From contig NC_056540.1 in the NCBI RefSeq assembly GCF_910596095.1, forward strand, positions 15,023,501-15,087,500: a stretch of 64,000 bases of DNA. Reading direction: 5' to 3'. The position numbers were made by a program, and so were the translations under genes. Position 1 is the stretch's first letter; every line of letters starts with the position of its first letter. This DNA is from Thunnus maccoyii (Eukaryota > Chordata > Actinopteri > Scombriformes > Scombridae). The notes beneath the pieces were generated by a model. It had not been told where the DNA came from, ran no database searches, and was given only the letters and a program-made list of their open reading frames with translations. This document shows positions 37,251 through 49,500 of the stretch, in pieces.

Positions 37251-39605
37251 TCATGACATGGTGCACATGGCGCTCTTGGAGCAGCGGGAGTCACAGGAGC
37301 TGTCGTGGGACTCCATGATGGATTCTCTACTGTTGGACTCAGGCGAGTCCAGTTCCAGGAGAGGATCCTGGAGGCCGTCCTGCAAAGCGTCCTTATAGTG
37401 GGACTGGGGAAGAAACAGGTCAATTTATCACAAAAAGACACTAGTAGGTAATGACAACATCAAATCAATCAGGGTTTTAAATATATTTGTGTCATTAAAA
37501 GTGTTTATTCACCTACCAAATTACTTGAATTTTGATAGAATCAGTTAGAGGCAGTTCTGGCACCAGATATTCCCTCTCACCTTATGAACAGACATCTCCT
37601 CCACCCGGCACTCCTCCATCGACTCCTCCAGAGAATGGCCTGAAATCTCCATCTTTATACGGTGAGAACGAATGGACTTGACATCATCCTCGTCCTCCCC
37701 TGCAACCAGTGGGAAAACCTAGAGGCAAAAACAGAAGAACTCACAGAATCAGAAATGGCGATGATAGCAATGAAGCAAACAAGAGTGTGTGCCAGCCAAG
37801 CGTGACTGTCTCGGCTATATTCGCACCAGTCCCTCCTCATCCCCTGTGGCCTCAGGTGCTGAGATGGTGGCCTTGCTGATGGCTTTGCTGATGGTCTGGG
37901 TCTCAAACTGAGGACATGCCGCTTGAGCATTCCCATCTTTGTCCCTCTTTCCTTTAAGCCAGTAGGTCTCAATCTCAACGTTCCCCTAAAGGATTGACGG
38001 ATGGAAGAAAGAGGTAAATAAAGGATATAAAGATGACTAACATATGCACAAATATTCAAAGACATGTGCTCATAGGCACAATTTCTTTTATGTGGGGGAG
38101 TAAAAAGGCAGATGGCGAATTTTCAATAGTCAAAAGTCCCTGATGAAAAATGGCTGCTCTCTAAAGATTGGCAACTGTAATCAGCTGCCTCGGAAACCTT
38201 CGGGAGTCACTTTGCTGGCACTATCACTGAATGTACAGGCTCAAAGTCAGACCCGCTGATAAAATAGACTGGCAAATCAACAAGCAAGCTGCAATTACCA
38301 GCTCTGAATACTAAGTGTGCTGGATCCCCAGAGCCAAAACATTGTGAGTTATTATTATTTTATATTTCTTTAAAATCCAGTTGCTGATCCTCCCCTGACA
38401 CCAGTTACACTCTCAGTGTTGGATCCCAGGAAGGTTGTAGCATGCAGAAAACATGTATGTCCTCTTAAGTGATCATCACTGTGTGTTACTCATATGTCCT
38501 CCAACAAGTAATTAGCGCTTTTCTTTGTTTTTATAGTAGCTGAGGAAATGCATTCAATGTGGTGGGTGCTAGTTGCTGTGGTGACAGTCTTGACCCCTGA
38601 CCTTAATAGTAATGATGCCCCTCCTTTCAAAAATGAAATGACTTCCTTTCAGGTGCTCGTAAGTGGCACTGCTGAGCTGGATGTGCATCTCCTGATTGAG
38701 ACAGAGAGTGACCAGTCACAAAATCACAGAAAAAAACTGATGCATTACTTCAAAAGTGATATTTACACATTATAACATGTTTTTAAGCATTATTTTCTTT
38801 CTCAATCTTCCATACCTTTCCGTTGCTCTCCATGGCAGACGCAGTGTGGACTGTGTCCCCATGTAAACCGTAACGCGGCATCTTATGTCCTACCACGCCT
38901 GCGACGACCATCCCAGAGTGGATGCCTGAAACCGGAACAAAAGGTCAGTTCACTCAGTCAAACACTGACATAAACACTCAAACACACACATTCAACCCAC
39001 CAACACGGATTTGTATGTTGTTGCCGTTTGAGGGGTCTTTCAGGTGATCGATGGAGCGCACCATGTCCAAGGCCATGTCACAGATGTTATGAGCGTGATA
39101 CTTGGTCTTCTCTGGAGCCCCGGCTACCACCATATAGGCATCTCCAATGGTCTCAACCTGGAAAGGAGAGAGGCAGCAGTTCTTACACAGCAGCACCTAT
39201 GCTGTATATAAAGTACATTACACAGAGAAAAAAAAAAAACAGATGCAAACCTTGAAGACTCGGTGCTTCTCACTGAGCGTGTCAAACAGAGTGTACATGG
39301 TGTTTAGCATGGAGACCACCTGCATTGGAGTAATGTGGCTGCAAATGCGGGTGAACCCAACCACATCACTGAAAAGAATGGTAACATCTGGGAACACCTG
39401 GGAGAGAGGAAGGAAGTTGATTCACTGCAAACACACACACACACACAGTTGAAGGAAGCATATTTTAGTGTATGCATTGTTGTGCACCATCAGCAGGCTG
39501 CTCCAACTCAAACTGAATTTCACTACAACAAGAAGTTTCCAGTGTGCCTCATATGCTCCAGCATGCCCAGGCAAGCAGTAAGAAATCCAAGGATTTATAT
39601 GAGTA

Positions 39606-39636
<31 letters not shown>

Positions 39637-42600
39637 GTGTGTGTGTGTGTGAAGTAAGCCTCAAGCCTTAATTTGTAAGAGGTGATGGGTGCTGCTTTTT
39701 TAGAGCCAAAAACAAGATAGTGCTTGGGTGTATATGAGTTAAACAGAAGAAAATGTTAAAGCACTGAAGCAGTTGTTTCTATTGTTTTTGACATGAAACA
39801 TGGTTGGTGTTGTCAAGATTGGTGCTTTTCTTTTGTTTAATATTTTTAAGGTATTTTATGCCCATTATATAGATGAAAGTAGAGAAATAACATGAAATGA
39901 GTGAAGAAAGAGATGCAACATGTTCCTGGCAGATTGTTCTACTTTGGATTGTTTTATTGAGACGTACTGTCTTTGGCAAAACACATATTCTTTTCTCTGC
40001 TCTCCAATCCTGACCTCACAAGTGTTTACAGCCGGTTCTCCTTTGCGCAACCTTTTTGCCACCGGCTTGGGAATCATCCTGTACAAAAGGTCATCAGTCT
40101 TCTTCATCTCGTAGTCCAACATTTTCATGCTCTCCTCTAGTTTACTGGACTTCTTTTGCTCCTGCATTCTCAACAAGGAACAGGGACAGAAAAACACTGT
40201 AAGTTTGAATTTGTTTCTTTCATCTCAGGCGGTAGGTGTTCTGGGGCTGCTAGACTGAAAGAAGGGCTTCAGAGCGATTTTGCATAATGCAGAGTGACAA
40301 GTGAGCTGATCACACATATAGAATTAAGCAGCACGTTGGTGCAGTGAACCTGTATGAGAGCTCTCTTCAGCTCCTCTGACTGCTGCGTGCCTGCCAGCAC
40401 CAGGTCTCTGCTGGAGTCGTGCATGCTCAGGTCATTGATGTACAGGCCGGTCTTAAACATAGCACTCAGACTCTCCATCCTACACACACACACACACACA
40501 CACACAGAGTTAAAGAGAGAGCAAGGAGAGGACAGAGACAATGATAACATTAATAATATGTACTAAAATAATTACAGATTCATTTTAGTAACAAGAGCAG
40601 TGTCTATAAAACTGGGGAACAAAAATATATTTTTACTATTCTACAGTATAAACAATGTAAGAGGCGTGATATGGCATTTACATTTCAGTAATTTTGTCAA
40701 TACAGACATAAGGGCTTCAGCTTGCAAATCAAAATGTTTTAGAAGAGGAGGGAGATGTTTTGGTAATGTACTCTGTGGAAAACACTCTCAGTTGCAAATG
40801 GGTTCCCATTAGGCTCACAAGAGCTGCACTGTCTGATTACAAGCTAATTAGCAGCTCATTTCATGCATGGTAAGTGCTGTTAGAATGGGCCCCTGATTTG
40901 ATTCACTGCCCAGGCTTTTATTTCCAGCCTCGTAATTCAGTTTAGCGCTAGTTGCTTTTTTCAATGTTTTACTTTTCAACTGCAGCTTTTTCATAAAGAT
41001 CTTTGTCTAAGTGTGTATATGTGTGTGTGTGTGTGAGTGTGTGTAGGTCTTACACAGGGGTTCCCAGGAAAATGATGGACTCCCACTCTGGCATGTATCT
41101 CATTTGTCCTTTTAGTTTCAGGCAGCGGCTCCCATCGCCCCAGCTCTCCATGGCATTAGCGCTGTTACCGTCTAAAAGAGGAGCACAATCAAACCAAACC
41201 AACGAGACAAACATTTTAGAGATGAGTTTCAGGTTGAATTTCAGCTTTAGATAATAACTCCACTGTGTTAACAATGTCATCCTAATGAATTTCTTTTGTA
41301 GTTTAATATATCTGTGTCTTTAGTAGGTTTTTTTTGTCAGCCTGACTGGTTTAGTGTCTGTATGCTCAGGTTTTATATATGTCTTTTTAGATAATAACAG
41401 AGAGGTCATGACCTTTGTAATCATCTCCAATGATGGACTGGAAAGCCATGAGCTCCACATCTACGTCAGCAGAGCGATTGGCATTTTCATAGTCAGAATC
41501 TGTGGGAAACAGGGTAAACTATCAGAGCCATAAACACACATATTCACACCCTCCACCCATGACAACCGACAGTTGGGATCAGCTCCACTGAATTCAATCA
41601 ATTTAAGTTGAATTAAGGCATCAAACAATTCAATTTCAGCAACTGTGGCACCTCCTAAACTCTCTTCTTCAATTTAACACCACTTTCAAGGTTAAATGTT
41701 CATGTTCAAGCTCTCACATAACAACGGACACCCATTTTGCTGCGCACCTGCTCTGTTCCTTATCTAATGAAACTGAAATTGAGCGTGTCTCTTGCAAGTG
41801 ACTGCAGTGAAATTGATCTGACCACAAGCCAGCGAGTCCTCGCCCACAAGACACACACCCCTGAGAGTGTTTACATGGCTCCCACTCTTACTCTGGACTC
41901 GGTTGTGGAGGTTCCTCTCTCTCTTCACAGGCTCCTTGGACATGATCTCAAACAGGTTGTTGGGGTGGGAGATAATCTGTGAATTTTGTTCCACAAATCT
42001 TAATAGCTGATCTTTTACATTAGATTAATTGTTGTTTATTGCAAATTACTGAGGCCTTAATTGCACTGAAGCCTGGTGTGAAATGAGTACATGTGAAGTC
42101 TCACCATGTTCCAGGTGAACTCCACTAGGGGGCGAGCCAGCAAGAAGGCATCGTTGATCTTCTTTCCATCCAGATCAGGGAAGACTGTGGCTAGGCCTGA
42201 GCCTACATTGTGCACCACCATGTCCTAAAGAATCAGAGAATCACCAGGATTGTTCTTTTACTTAATTTATTGACTGCCCATGATGAATTTACGAACGCAA
42301 CTCAGAACTATTACCTGTCTGAAGACGATGTTAAAGGGGAACACCTCAAAGAAGAAGTCTGAGGTAATTGGCAGAATCTCCTGCTCTTCCTCATCCTCCT
42401 TCATGATGTAGCGGTAAGCCGAGTTGTCAAAGTTCAGCCTGCACGGACGCACAGATAAATTCGTTTTCTAAAGTTTAAAGTCGAGTATAAAGGAACTGTG
42501 CCCACCTGTGTGTGTGTGTGTGTTTGTCTACCTCATGGTGACATGAGAGTAGTCTCCCACCATCTGCTCAGACAGCACCTCCACATGGATGTCTGTGTCG

Positions 42601-44307
42601 TAGAACTGCTTCCCCATCTGCCTCAGCTGACCCATGGCGTAGTGCAGGTAGCCCTTGCGTTTACTCCTGCAGGTCACGGAGATTAATTGCACACCTTTCA
42701 GTCTCCCACTACTTTTATGTTTGATGCCTGATAGTCTATCAACAAACTCTCAGACCTGTAGTGGAGGGTGACTCCAGTGGCAGACTCCTCCTGGCAGAAG
42801 AAGGTTGGGGGCTGCACTTTGGGGTAGCTGAAGCGCAGGTATTCATGAAGGTTGTCCAGGCCATTGACAAAGTCACGTACATGACGGCCCAGCACCTGAA
42901 TTCAGAGACAGAAGGTGGCAGTTCATGTCTTCCCTACTTGTAATAAGTTTTATATTATAATATTCTTAAAGTGACGCTCCAACGTGACACAAAAAGGTAC
43001 ATTTACTCATCATGGGATGTAAGTTGTCAAAACTGTTGTAAAATGTCTCCTGTGACACAGGAAGTTAACTCTGTGAAAATAATCTCAGTGTGGGTTTGGA
43101 GACTTTAAATTCAACACGTCTATGATCCACAATTTAGGGAGCTTAACAAACACTAGAGAATAAAAATCTGAATGTCTTGCCCTCTGCTTGACTGTTCTTT
43201 TTGTAATCTGTCCTTTGTGAGTTCCCCGAACTGCACCCAAATGGTGCAATACTAAATCACTGGACTCTCCCTTTAAAAATATTTTTACATCTATTTTGCC
43301 AGAAAATCACTGACTGCATTATGTTACTCAAATTCTCAATTCATAATTCCCCAAAACAGCTCTGCAGAAACATTCAAAATAGCTATTTTTCTATCAATAA
43401 GGGCCGGACAGAAATTACCCCAAAACCAGGGTTAATAATACACCAAACTACAATGTGTGCATGGATTATTATGTTGGATTATTGCATCCTGTATTCTATT
43501 GATAACCCCTGATTTTAGAAAATGTGCAAAATCTTAATGGTTGTAATTTTGTGTGACATAATTTTCTACTGACTTTAATAGAATTCAATTGAATCAGTTA
43601 CAATTATTTCTTCATTTGTGTAAGGACTACATAAAAACCCTTTAATCACAATAATCCTTTTAGACTACAACGACAAGGATAAAAGATTTAGTTTTGAACA
43701 GTATAGAGTATATAAGATACTCTGTCAAACATTACCATAGCACTGTGGTAGTATTTAAGATACATAGTTCTGTGAGCGTTAAGTTATTCTCTCACATATC
43801 TTGTACAAGACAGCAGAGTTTTGACAGTTTCGAGTCTGAGATTTTTTCTCACCTTGAGGATCCTGTCATAGCCATATTTCCCTACAAATCCCAGGAAGTA
43901 GACACCCCAGGAGTTCATCAGTTCATTGTAGGGTGTGCCTGTCACTCCACTGGCTGCCTTTGCAATACGGGGAATCACACTCTCACTATACACCTGCAGG
44001 TGCACATATACAGACTTTAGTGCCTCTAGAAAAACACATTTTTTGATTGAAAAGTTCTCGACAAAAGCAGACACAGTGACAGAGAAAACTTGACTGCAGT
44101 TGACATGAATGATCAAAAACAGGACACATTTATTACTATTCTACTCGTGTGTACAGTATCATGTAGAATTATTTGTTTCAGAAATACCTGGTGGGTGACA
44201 AAGGAGTGTAACCTGACATCAGCTCTCTCTCTGACCAGCTTCCACACATCGTCTCCATACGACTCCTTGATGAAGTCATGAAGACTCTCACACAGCAGTC
44301 CATACAT
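37251..44307 (-). CDS. gucy1b2: soluble guanylate cyclase beta-2, atypical
   Basis: Eighteen exons, all phases agreeing, 2301 bp, 766 aa: 44307-44188, 43993-43853, 42895-42756, 42666-42532, 42438-42315, 42224-42105, 41976-41892, 41499-41413, 41171-41054, 40479-40350, 40161-40015, 39397-39251, 39157-39001, 38925-38816, 38691-38602, 37985-37827, 37718-37581, 37403-37251. The start MYGLLCES matches the family N-terminus; an upstream in-frame ATG at 44349 is less likely. The haem (H-NOX) domain fills about 1-185 with ligand His104 and the Y133-S135-R137 haem-propionate motif. Then come a PAS-like region, a helical linker (near 410-440) and the cyclase domain from about 450. Metal ligands Asp460 and Asp504 and Glu500 are present. 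The usual guanine Cys is Gly570, and the catalytic Asn and Arg are His577 and Ala581. The tail of about 150 residues ends Cys-Thr-Met-Ser, a CaaX-type prenylation box. Beta-2 is linked to low-oxygen sensing in mouse olfactory cells. Confidence 0.93.
39606..39650. repeat. (GT)n microsatellite in gucy1b2 intron 11
   Basis: About 22 GT units with one interruption, between the exons at 40161-40015 and 39397-39251. Confidence 0.95.
40481..40505. repeat. (CA)n tract at a gucy1b2 acceptor
   Basis: On the coding strand this GT tract directly forms the polypyrimidine region of the exon 10 acceptor (40479), so the acceptor is built from a microsatellite. Confidence 0.9.
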
Positions 44308-46592
44308 AATGTCTCTCTCAGGATTGAAGCTCAAACTGAGCGCTGGCAAGACAGCTCCCCAACTGATTGACTTCCAACAGTCCTCCCAAAAGCACCTGCA
44401 AGCAAATAAGAAAAGTTCAGAATGATGACTTTTTCAGCACTGCAAGCTGAATTTTAATGCTTTTAGCTCTCAGCACGAAGTTATAAAAAACATAGTGATA
44501 CTTTTGCTTTCTCCTGCCCTCAAGTACACCTGTGGAGCTTTGAATTTCCTCAGACAAACCAGCCAAATAAGGTTTGGGAAACAGTTTTAAAGGTGCTCTA
44601 ATTACACAAGCCCTTGTGTTTGAATGGGCATCTATTGTTCCTGTGTCAGCTGTCAGCTCCTGGTGGCTGTTCACCTCTCCCCATTGTGACATGAACACAC
44701 CATGGAGGCCACCTTTCAAATGCAGATGACACCTGTCACTGGAATTTGTCCTTTATTCTTGCTATTGTTCTTGCAAGAAAAACACTTCAAATTGCTGAAT
44801 TATTAATAGACACTGAAAATTATTTATAATTGTATTTATAATTATAAGCTTAGTCTGAATAAACCGGCAGTACATAGATTGATTCTAATTACTAAAGCTC
44901 TGTGTGATACAGAGACAACAAAAGTGTTAAAAGGAAGCTACTCACCTACTCTGGTTTCTCTTTATAAATATTGCTTTTTGTACTCAACAACTGTTAAACT
45001 TATATAGTGTGTCTGCAGATGATTTTCTGTGACTCAGAATGACTCCACATTTTCTTTCTGAGGCTGGGAGGCTCCCCACTAGGGGATAGGGGTATTGTGG
45101 AGCAGGGCAGGTGCAAAATCGATATCCAATCTCAACAGGGATAAAGAAAATGTTTTTTTTCCTCCGGGCTTCCGCTGAGCTCAATGAATCAATTTGTGGG
45201 GGGAAAAAAGCTGCTCGATAAAGACTAACTTGAGTCCAAAAAGGGCAACCAAATATAAAGTTAAAGGGCATCACATCTAGTGTGACACAAAGTGTTGGTT
45301 TATGAAATCACAACTGGAGTTTCTCAGCAGTTGGTAAGCTGGTGGATGAAAAAATTCAACAATGGCAAAAAGATTTTTATTGTTATTTATGACAATCTGT
45401 CTGACAAGTGTGTAATAAGAGACATGTAGAATGCCCATAACTCACAGCAGTGTGAAAGAAAAGGACATTAAAGGTCCAAAATGGAAGAGCAAACTGCCAA
45501 AGAGTTTAACCTTTGACCCTAAACTGGAAAACGGAATCACAACCTCTGATCGCAGTGACCCCATCAATTTACAGCTGCTCCTGTAAAACTGTCTGTACGT
45601 GGGAAACACGTTGTATTTGTAAGCAAGTAAATGAGCGTGTATATCACAGTAGTTGTGTAGTGTTCTACAGAAGACAGAAAAGAGAAAATAGAAGTTGAAA
45701 TTGTGTTTGTGTGTATTTTTGCAGAAGAGAGGTTGAATGCTTAGCCTCTCTGGGAGCTCAGTGTCACTGTCTAGTCAGCAGCTGTTATTATGCATACACA
45801 CACACACACGCACACGCACTCACAGGGTATCAGATTTTTATTATCAAAGAGGCTTGAGGTCAAGATGTAAATCTTTATACTTGCCCCTTCCCCCTAATCA
45901 CCATTTCATTACCCCCCCTCCTCCCTCAACACTCCCCCCGTCCATCCTCACTCTCTTTACCCCCCTGCTAAAATAACCCAGTGAGGTAAGTACTCAAGGA
46001 ATCCTGGGATGAGTTTTATACAGACTGTTCCTTCTCTGCTAAGGAGTGTGGAAGCATCCCAGCTCCAGTGCAGGATAAACCACACAGCCATCCGGACCGG
46101 CTCCGACACCGGACATACAGACAGACAGGCAGCACACACAGGTGAGGACTGAGGTGAGGTGAGTAGTGACACAGGATTACTATTGCAACAACACATCATC
46201 AGCAGGGGGGAAATAACCTGTCTCATGATGGTTTAAACCTAAAGGAGAACAAGATAAATGTAGAAGATCTTTTAAACAAATGGTGGAGATGGAACAGATG
46301 AAATCATACATTTCTATGATGATCTGTGATGCTGCTTTAATTCATCATTATGCACTATGGATTGCCTGCAATGTGAAACTTTTGATCTTCTAATACGTGA
46401 AGTTATTGACAATAAGAGGATTAACAACATAAGAAGCATTTTAATTTTAGGAACATAATTAAAATATAAGTAAGGAGATTGCTAGAAGTTTTTTTTCTTA
46501 CTTTTACCACAAGATCATAAGTCATTTAGAAGCAATTTGCAGTAATAGATTATATGTTGTATGAAAATGTCTGTGTCTATCAGAGGACAAAG
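44308..46592. other. shared upstream region of gucy1b2 and myoz3
   Basis: The two genes are divergent here. No coding exon is seen. A possible myoz3 5' noncoding exon ends near 46140, where 'acacag' precedes gtgagg. A (CA/CG) tract lies at about 45797-45822. Confidence 0.35.
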
Positions 46593-49500
46593 ATGATGAT
46601 GATGCAATCTGGCCTGGATGACACGGCTAAGCTGAGGATGTTGCAGGCTAAGGCTCTGTCTAAGGAGGTCAGAGGAGGTGAGTCTGGATGTATTGAACTG
46701 ACACACATACACAATACTTGGAAGTAAAATTACACACATATTGGTTTATATATTACGTCAGCAACTTGTGTGTGTTTACACCCATGTTCAGACTGTTACA
46801 GTGTGTGATTACATCCGTGTCTGTCAGATGTAATTGAGACAAACATTAAAGTGTGTTAGTCCACATGCAGTATGGCACACCCAAATCCCAGGAGTGCTTG
46901 TGTGTTGATGAAATTCTCCAAATGTTCCAGCAGGGACCATCCCATTTGCACTGTTTGTTTTCCAGCGCTGCCCGCCAGCTAGGCTTTGAAACCGAGTCCC
47001 CTAAACTCAGCAAAATGTGACTCCCACCAGTGAATTTAACACAGGCCGATCAAAGGCAGCTCCTCGAGGGTGGCACATGCACAGATTCCTCCAAACACTT
47101 ATCGTGTGTGAGAAAGAGGGCCATCCGCTTTCACATGAGTCTTTCATCCAAAGATCCTATTTATATGCCCAGTTACCCATGCAACCCTGGACCACAACAA
47201 ACATTACACACCCTTTGACATCATCAAGAGACTATTTCAGGCCTTCCACTGTGCCGTGATATAACATGAGCAGAGACCCTGAGCAAAAAGCTGTGTGGAT
47301 TCCAACTTAGTGATGCTCCACAGTTTTGCTTTTTTAAATCGGTGCCCCTCAGCTGTTTGAGTCGACAGAAACAAGAAGATCAGAGGAGACATTATGATTT
47401 GCCAAAGGTCCTTATTAGTCTGTGTTACTTTCTTCTCTTTCCAAATGTCTGGAAGTTGCTGCTATCATTGCCTTTCCTCTCACGATTAAATGTCATGATG
47501 TATTTATGCAGGGTTAGAGTCAGCTCATGTCGTGCCACACAACACGAATAGTCAATGAACAAACCGGGGGCAAATAGATTTCACTATTCAAATGCTGCAA
47601 TTTGGAACATGCATAGCAATATTCAGTGGAATCACTTATTAAAGCACCTTCATTTCTATGTCATGTTGTGCCAGAGGGTCTGAACCTGGGGAAGAAGATG
47701 AGCGTTCCAAAAGACGTGATGATGGAGGAGCTCAATCTTCCATCTAATCGAGGCTCTCGCATGTTTCAGGAGAGACAGAAGAGGGTGGAAAGGTTCACAC
47801 TGGAGAATGCTGCCAATGGTGCTTACAACACCATCAATGTAAGGCACCGACAGGGACGGCGCATAGCACACGGTGACTCATATGCAAAGCACTTAACTGC
47901 AACTTGAACAGACAAAATTATCAACGCGTGGTCCTGACATGTAGTTTATGCCTAATAGCTGCTTGCTAGTGTACTGGATTTATCAAAGAACTATAATTAA
48001 TGGGCAACGAAGTTTGTCTGCTGTCTCATTTCTTAAACATCTTGCATGCTTTCTCTCACCTTAATGAATGAGTGACACATTAAGAAAAACAAAACAACCC
48101 TTGTAAGAGGAGATGTTACAGGGTTACTTTGGTAATTTTTAGTATTGCCTCTTCATAAGGTTGGACCCATAAGAGACATACTTTTTCAACCCCTTTCTGC
48201 AGACCCCTTGGTGTGTTGATGCCGGCATCCAAACTTAGTTTATATGTGAAACAAGTCACTCATTAACCAGAACAAAGTATCATTCAAATGTGTGTCTAAG
48301 AATTATTAGCAACTCTTAAGCTGTGAATATGTGAAATTAGAAGTTTGTAAGTGTTGCTTTGTAATTAATAGAAGTATCTTCCAACCCCCTTCTCTTTTCA
48401 TTACAACTGAGTGCACCATGCCTAAATGGAGAGGATATTTAAAGGCATTTAAAAAACTCTATGATGGTTTTCTTTCACTACTAAACAAACATTTGCTATT
48501 ATAGCAACAAGAAAAAGTGGTTACACCCTGAATATATGCCAATAGAGTTTTTGAAATGCCTGCTAACTCATAAGGAGATAACCAGAAGATATTTTCAGCA
48601 GAAGAGGCCTGGATATTCTCCCATTTAGTTTCTAGCATGACTCAAGCCTCAGACACACTGGATCTTATGCTTCCCGTAATGCAATTCAATAGCATCTTTT
48701 ATTAGACCTCTCCCTGCCTCCTAAATGCTGCCCACCTCTTGCAAACCCTCAATTTATAATGCAGACTCTCTGTTAAAAAGTCTCAAGGTCAAGCTGAGAT
48801 AACTCTGATTCCTCCCTCCAGAGCCACAGAGGACATTATGCAGCTGTTTTCACAAGCTGAGCAGTACTCCGTGATGAGTCAAGTGAAGTGAACTTCGTGT
48901 CTAAAATCTGTGGAGTAAAGTATTTAGGGAGTAAATACATTCGCACGAATCTAACTGGGTTCACTTTCCCAGGCCCATCCAGAGGCCGTTCCTCCTCCGC
49001 AGATCATCCAAGAGCCACAGGGAGGAAAGGAGAACCAGGCTTTCTCCATCCCTGGTAAGCATAGCCTGGTCATGAACCTTCAGAAGACTGTAGCAAAGAA
49101 AGGCAGTCCTGATGTCCTCGCTCCAGGTAAATGTTAACACACAAGGATGTAGAAAGGATTGCCACAGACTGCCACAAGTCATAGGACTAGTTCACTGCAA
49201 TGACAAACGCTTGAGCAACGCCAGTGCCTGGACAAAGCCGACGCTTGGGCAATGCATGGACACTGTGATCTGCTAGTATTCACCTTTTATATGGAAATGT
49301 GTGAGCAAATGAATTTGTGATATTGGGACCAGTGCCAGGGGAGTTGGCATTATGCAGAAAGCAATTATCTTTGCTTTTTGTGAGCATCTCTACTGAATGC
49401 TGTTGTGTGCTCGGCCTGACAGAAGGCACTGCTTACAGTGTGACTGACAGTGTGCTAAGCTCTGTTTATTATCTGGGATTCACACTGAGATCTAATTACT

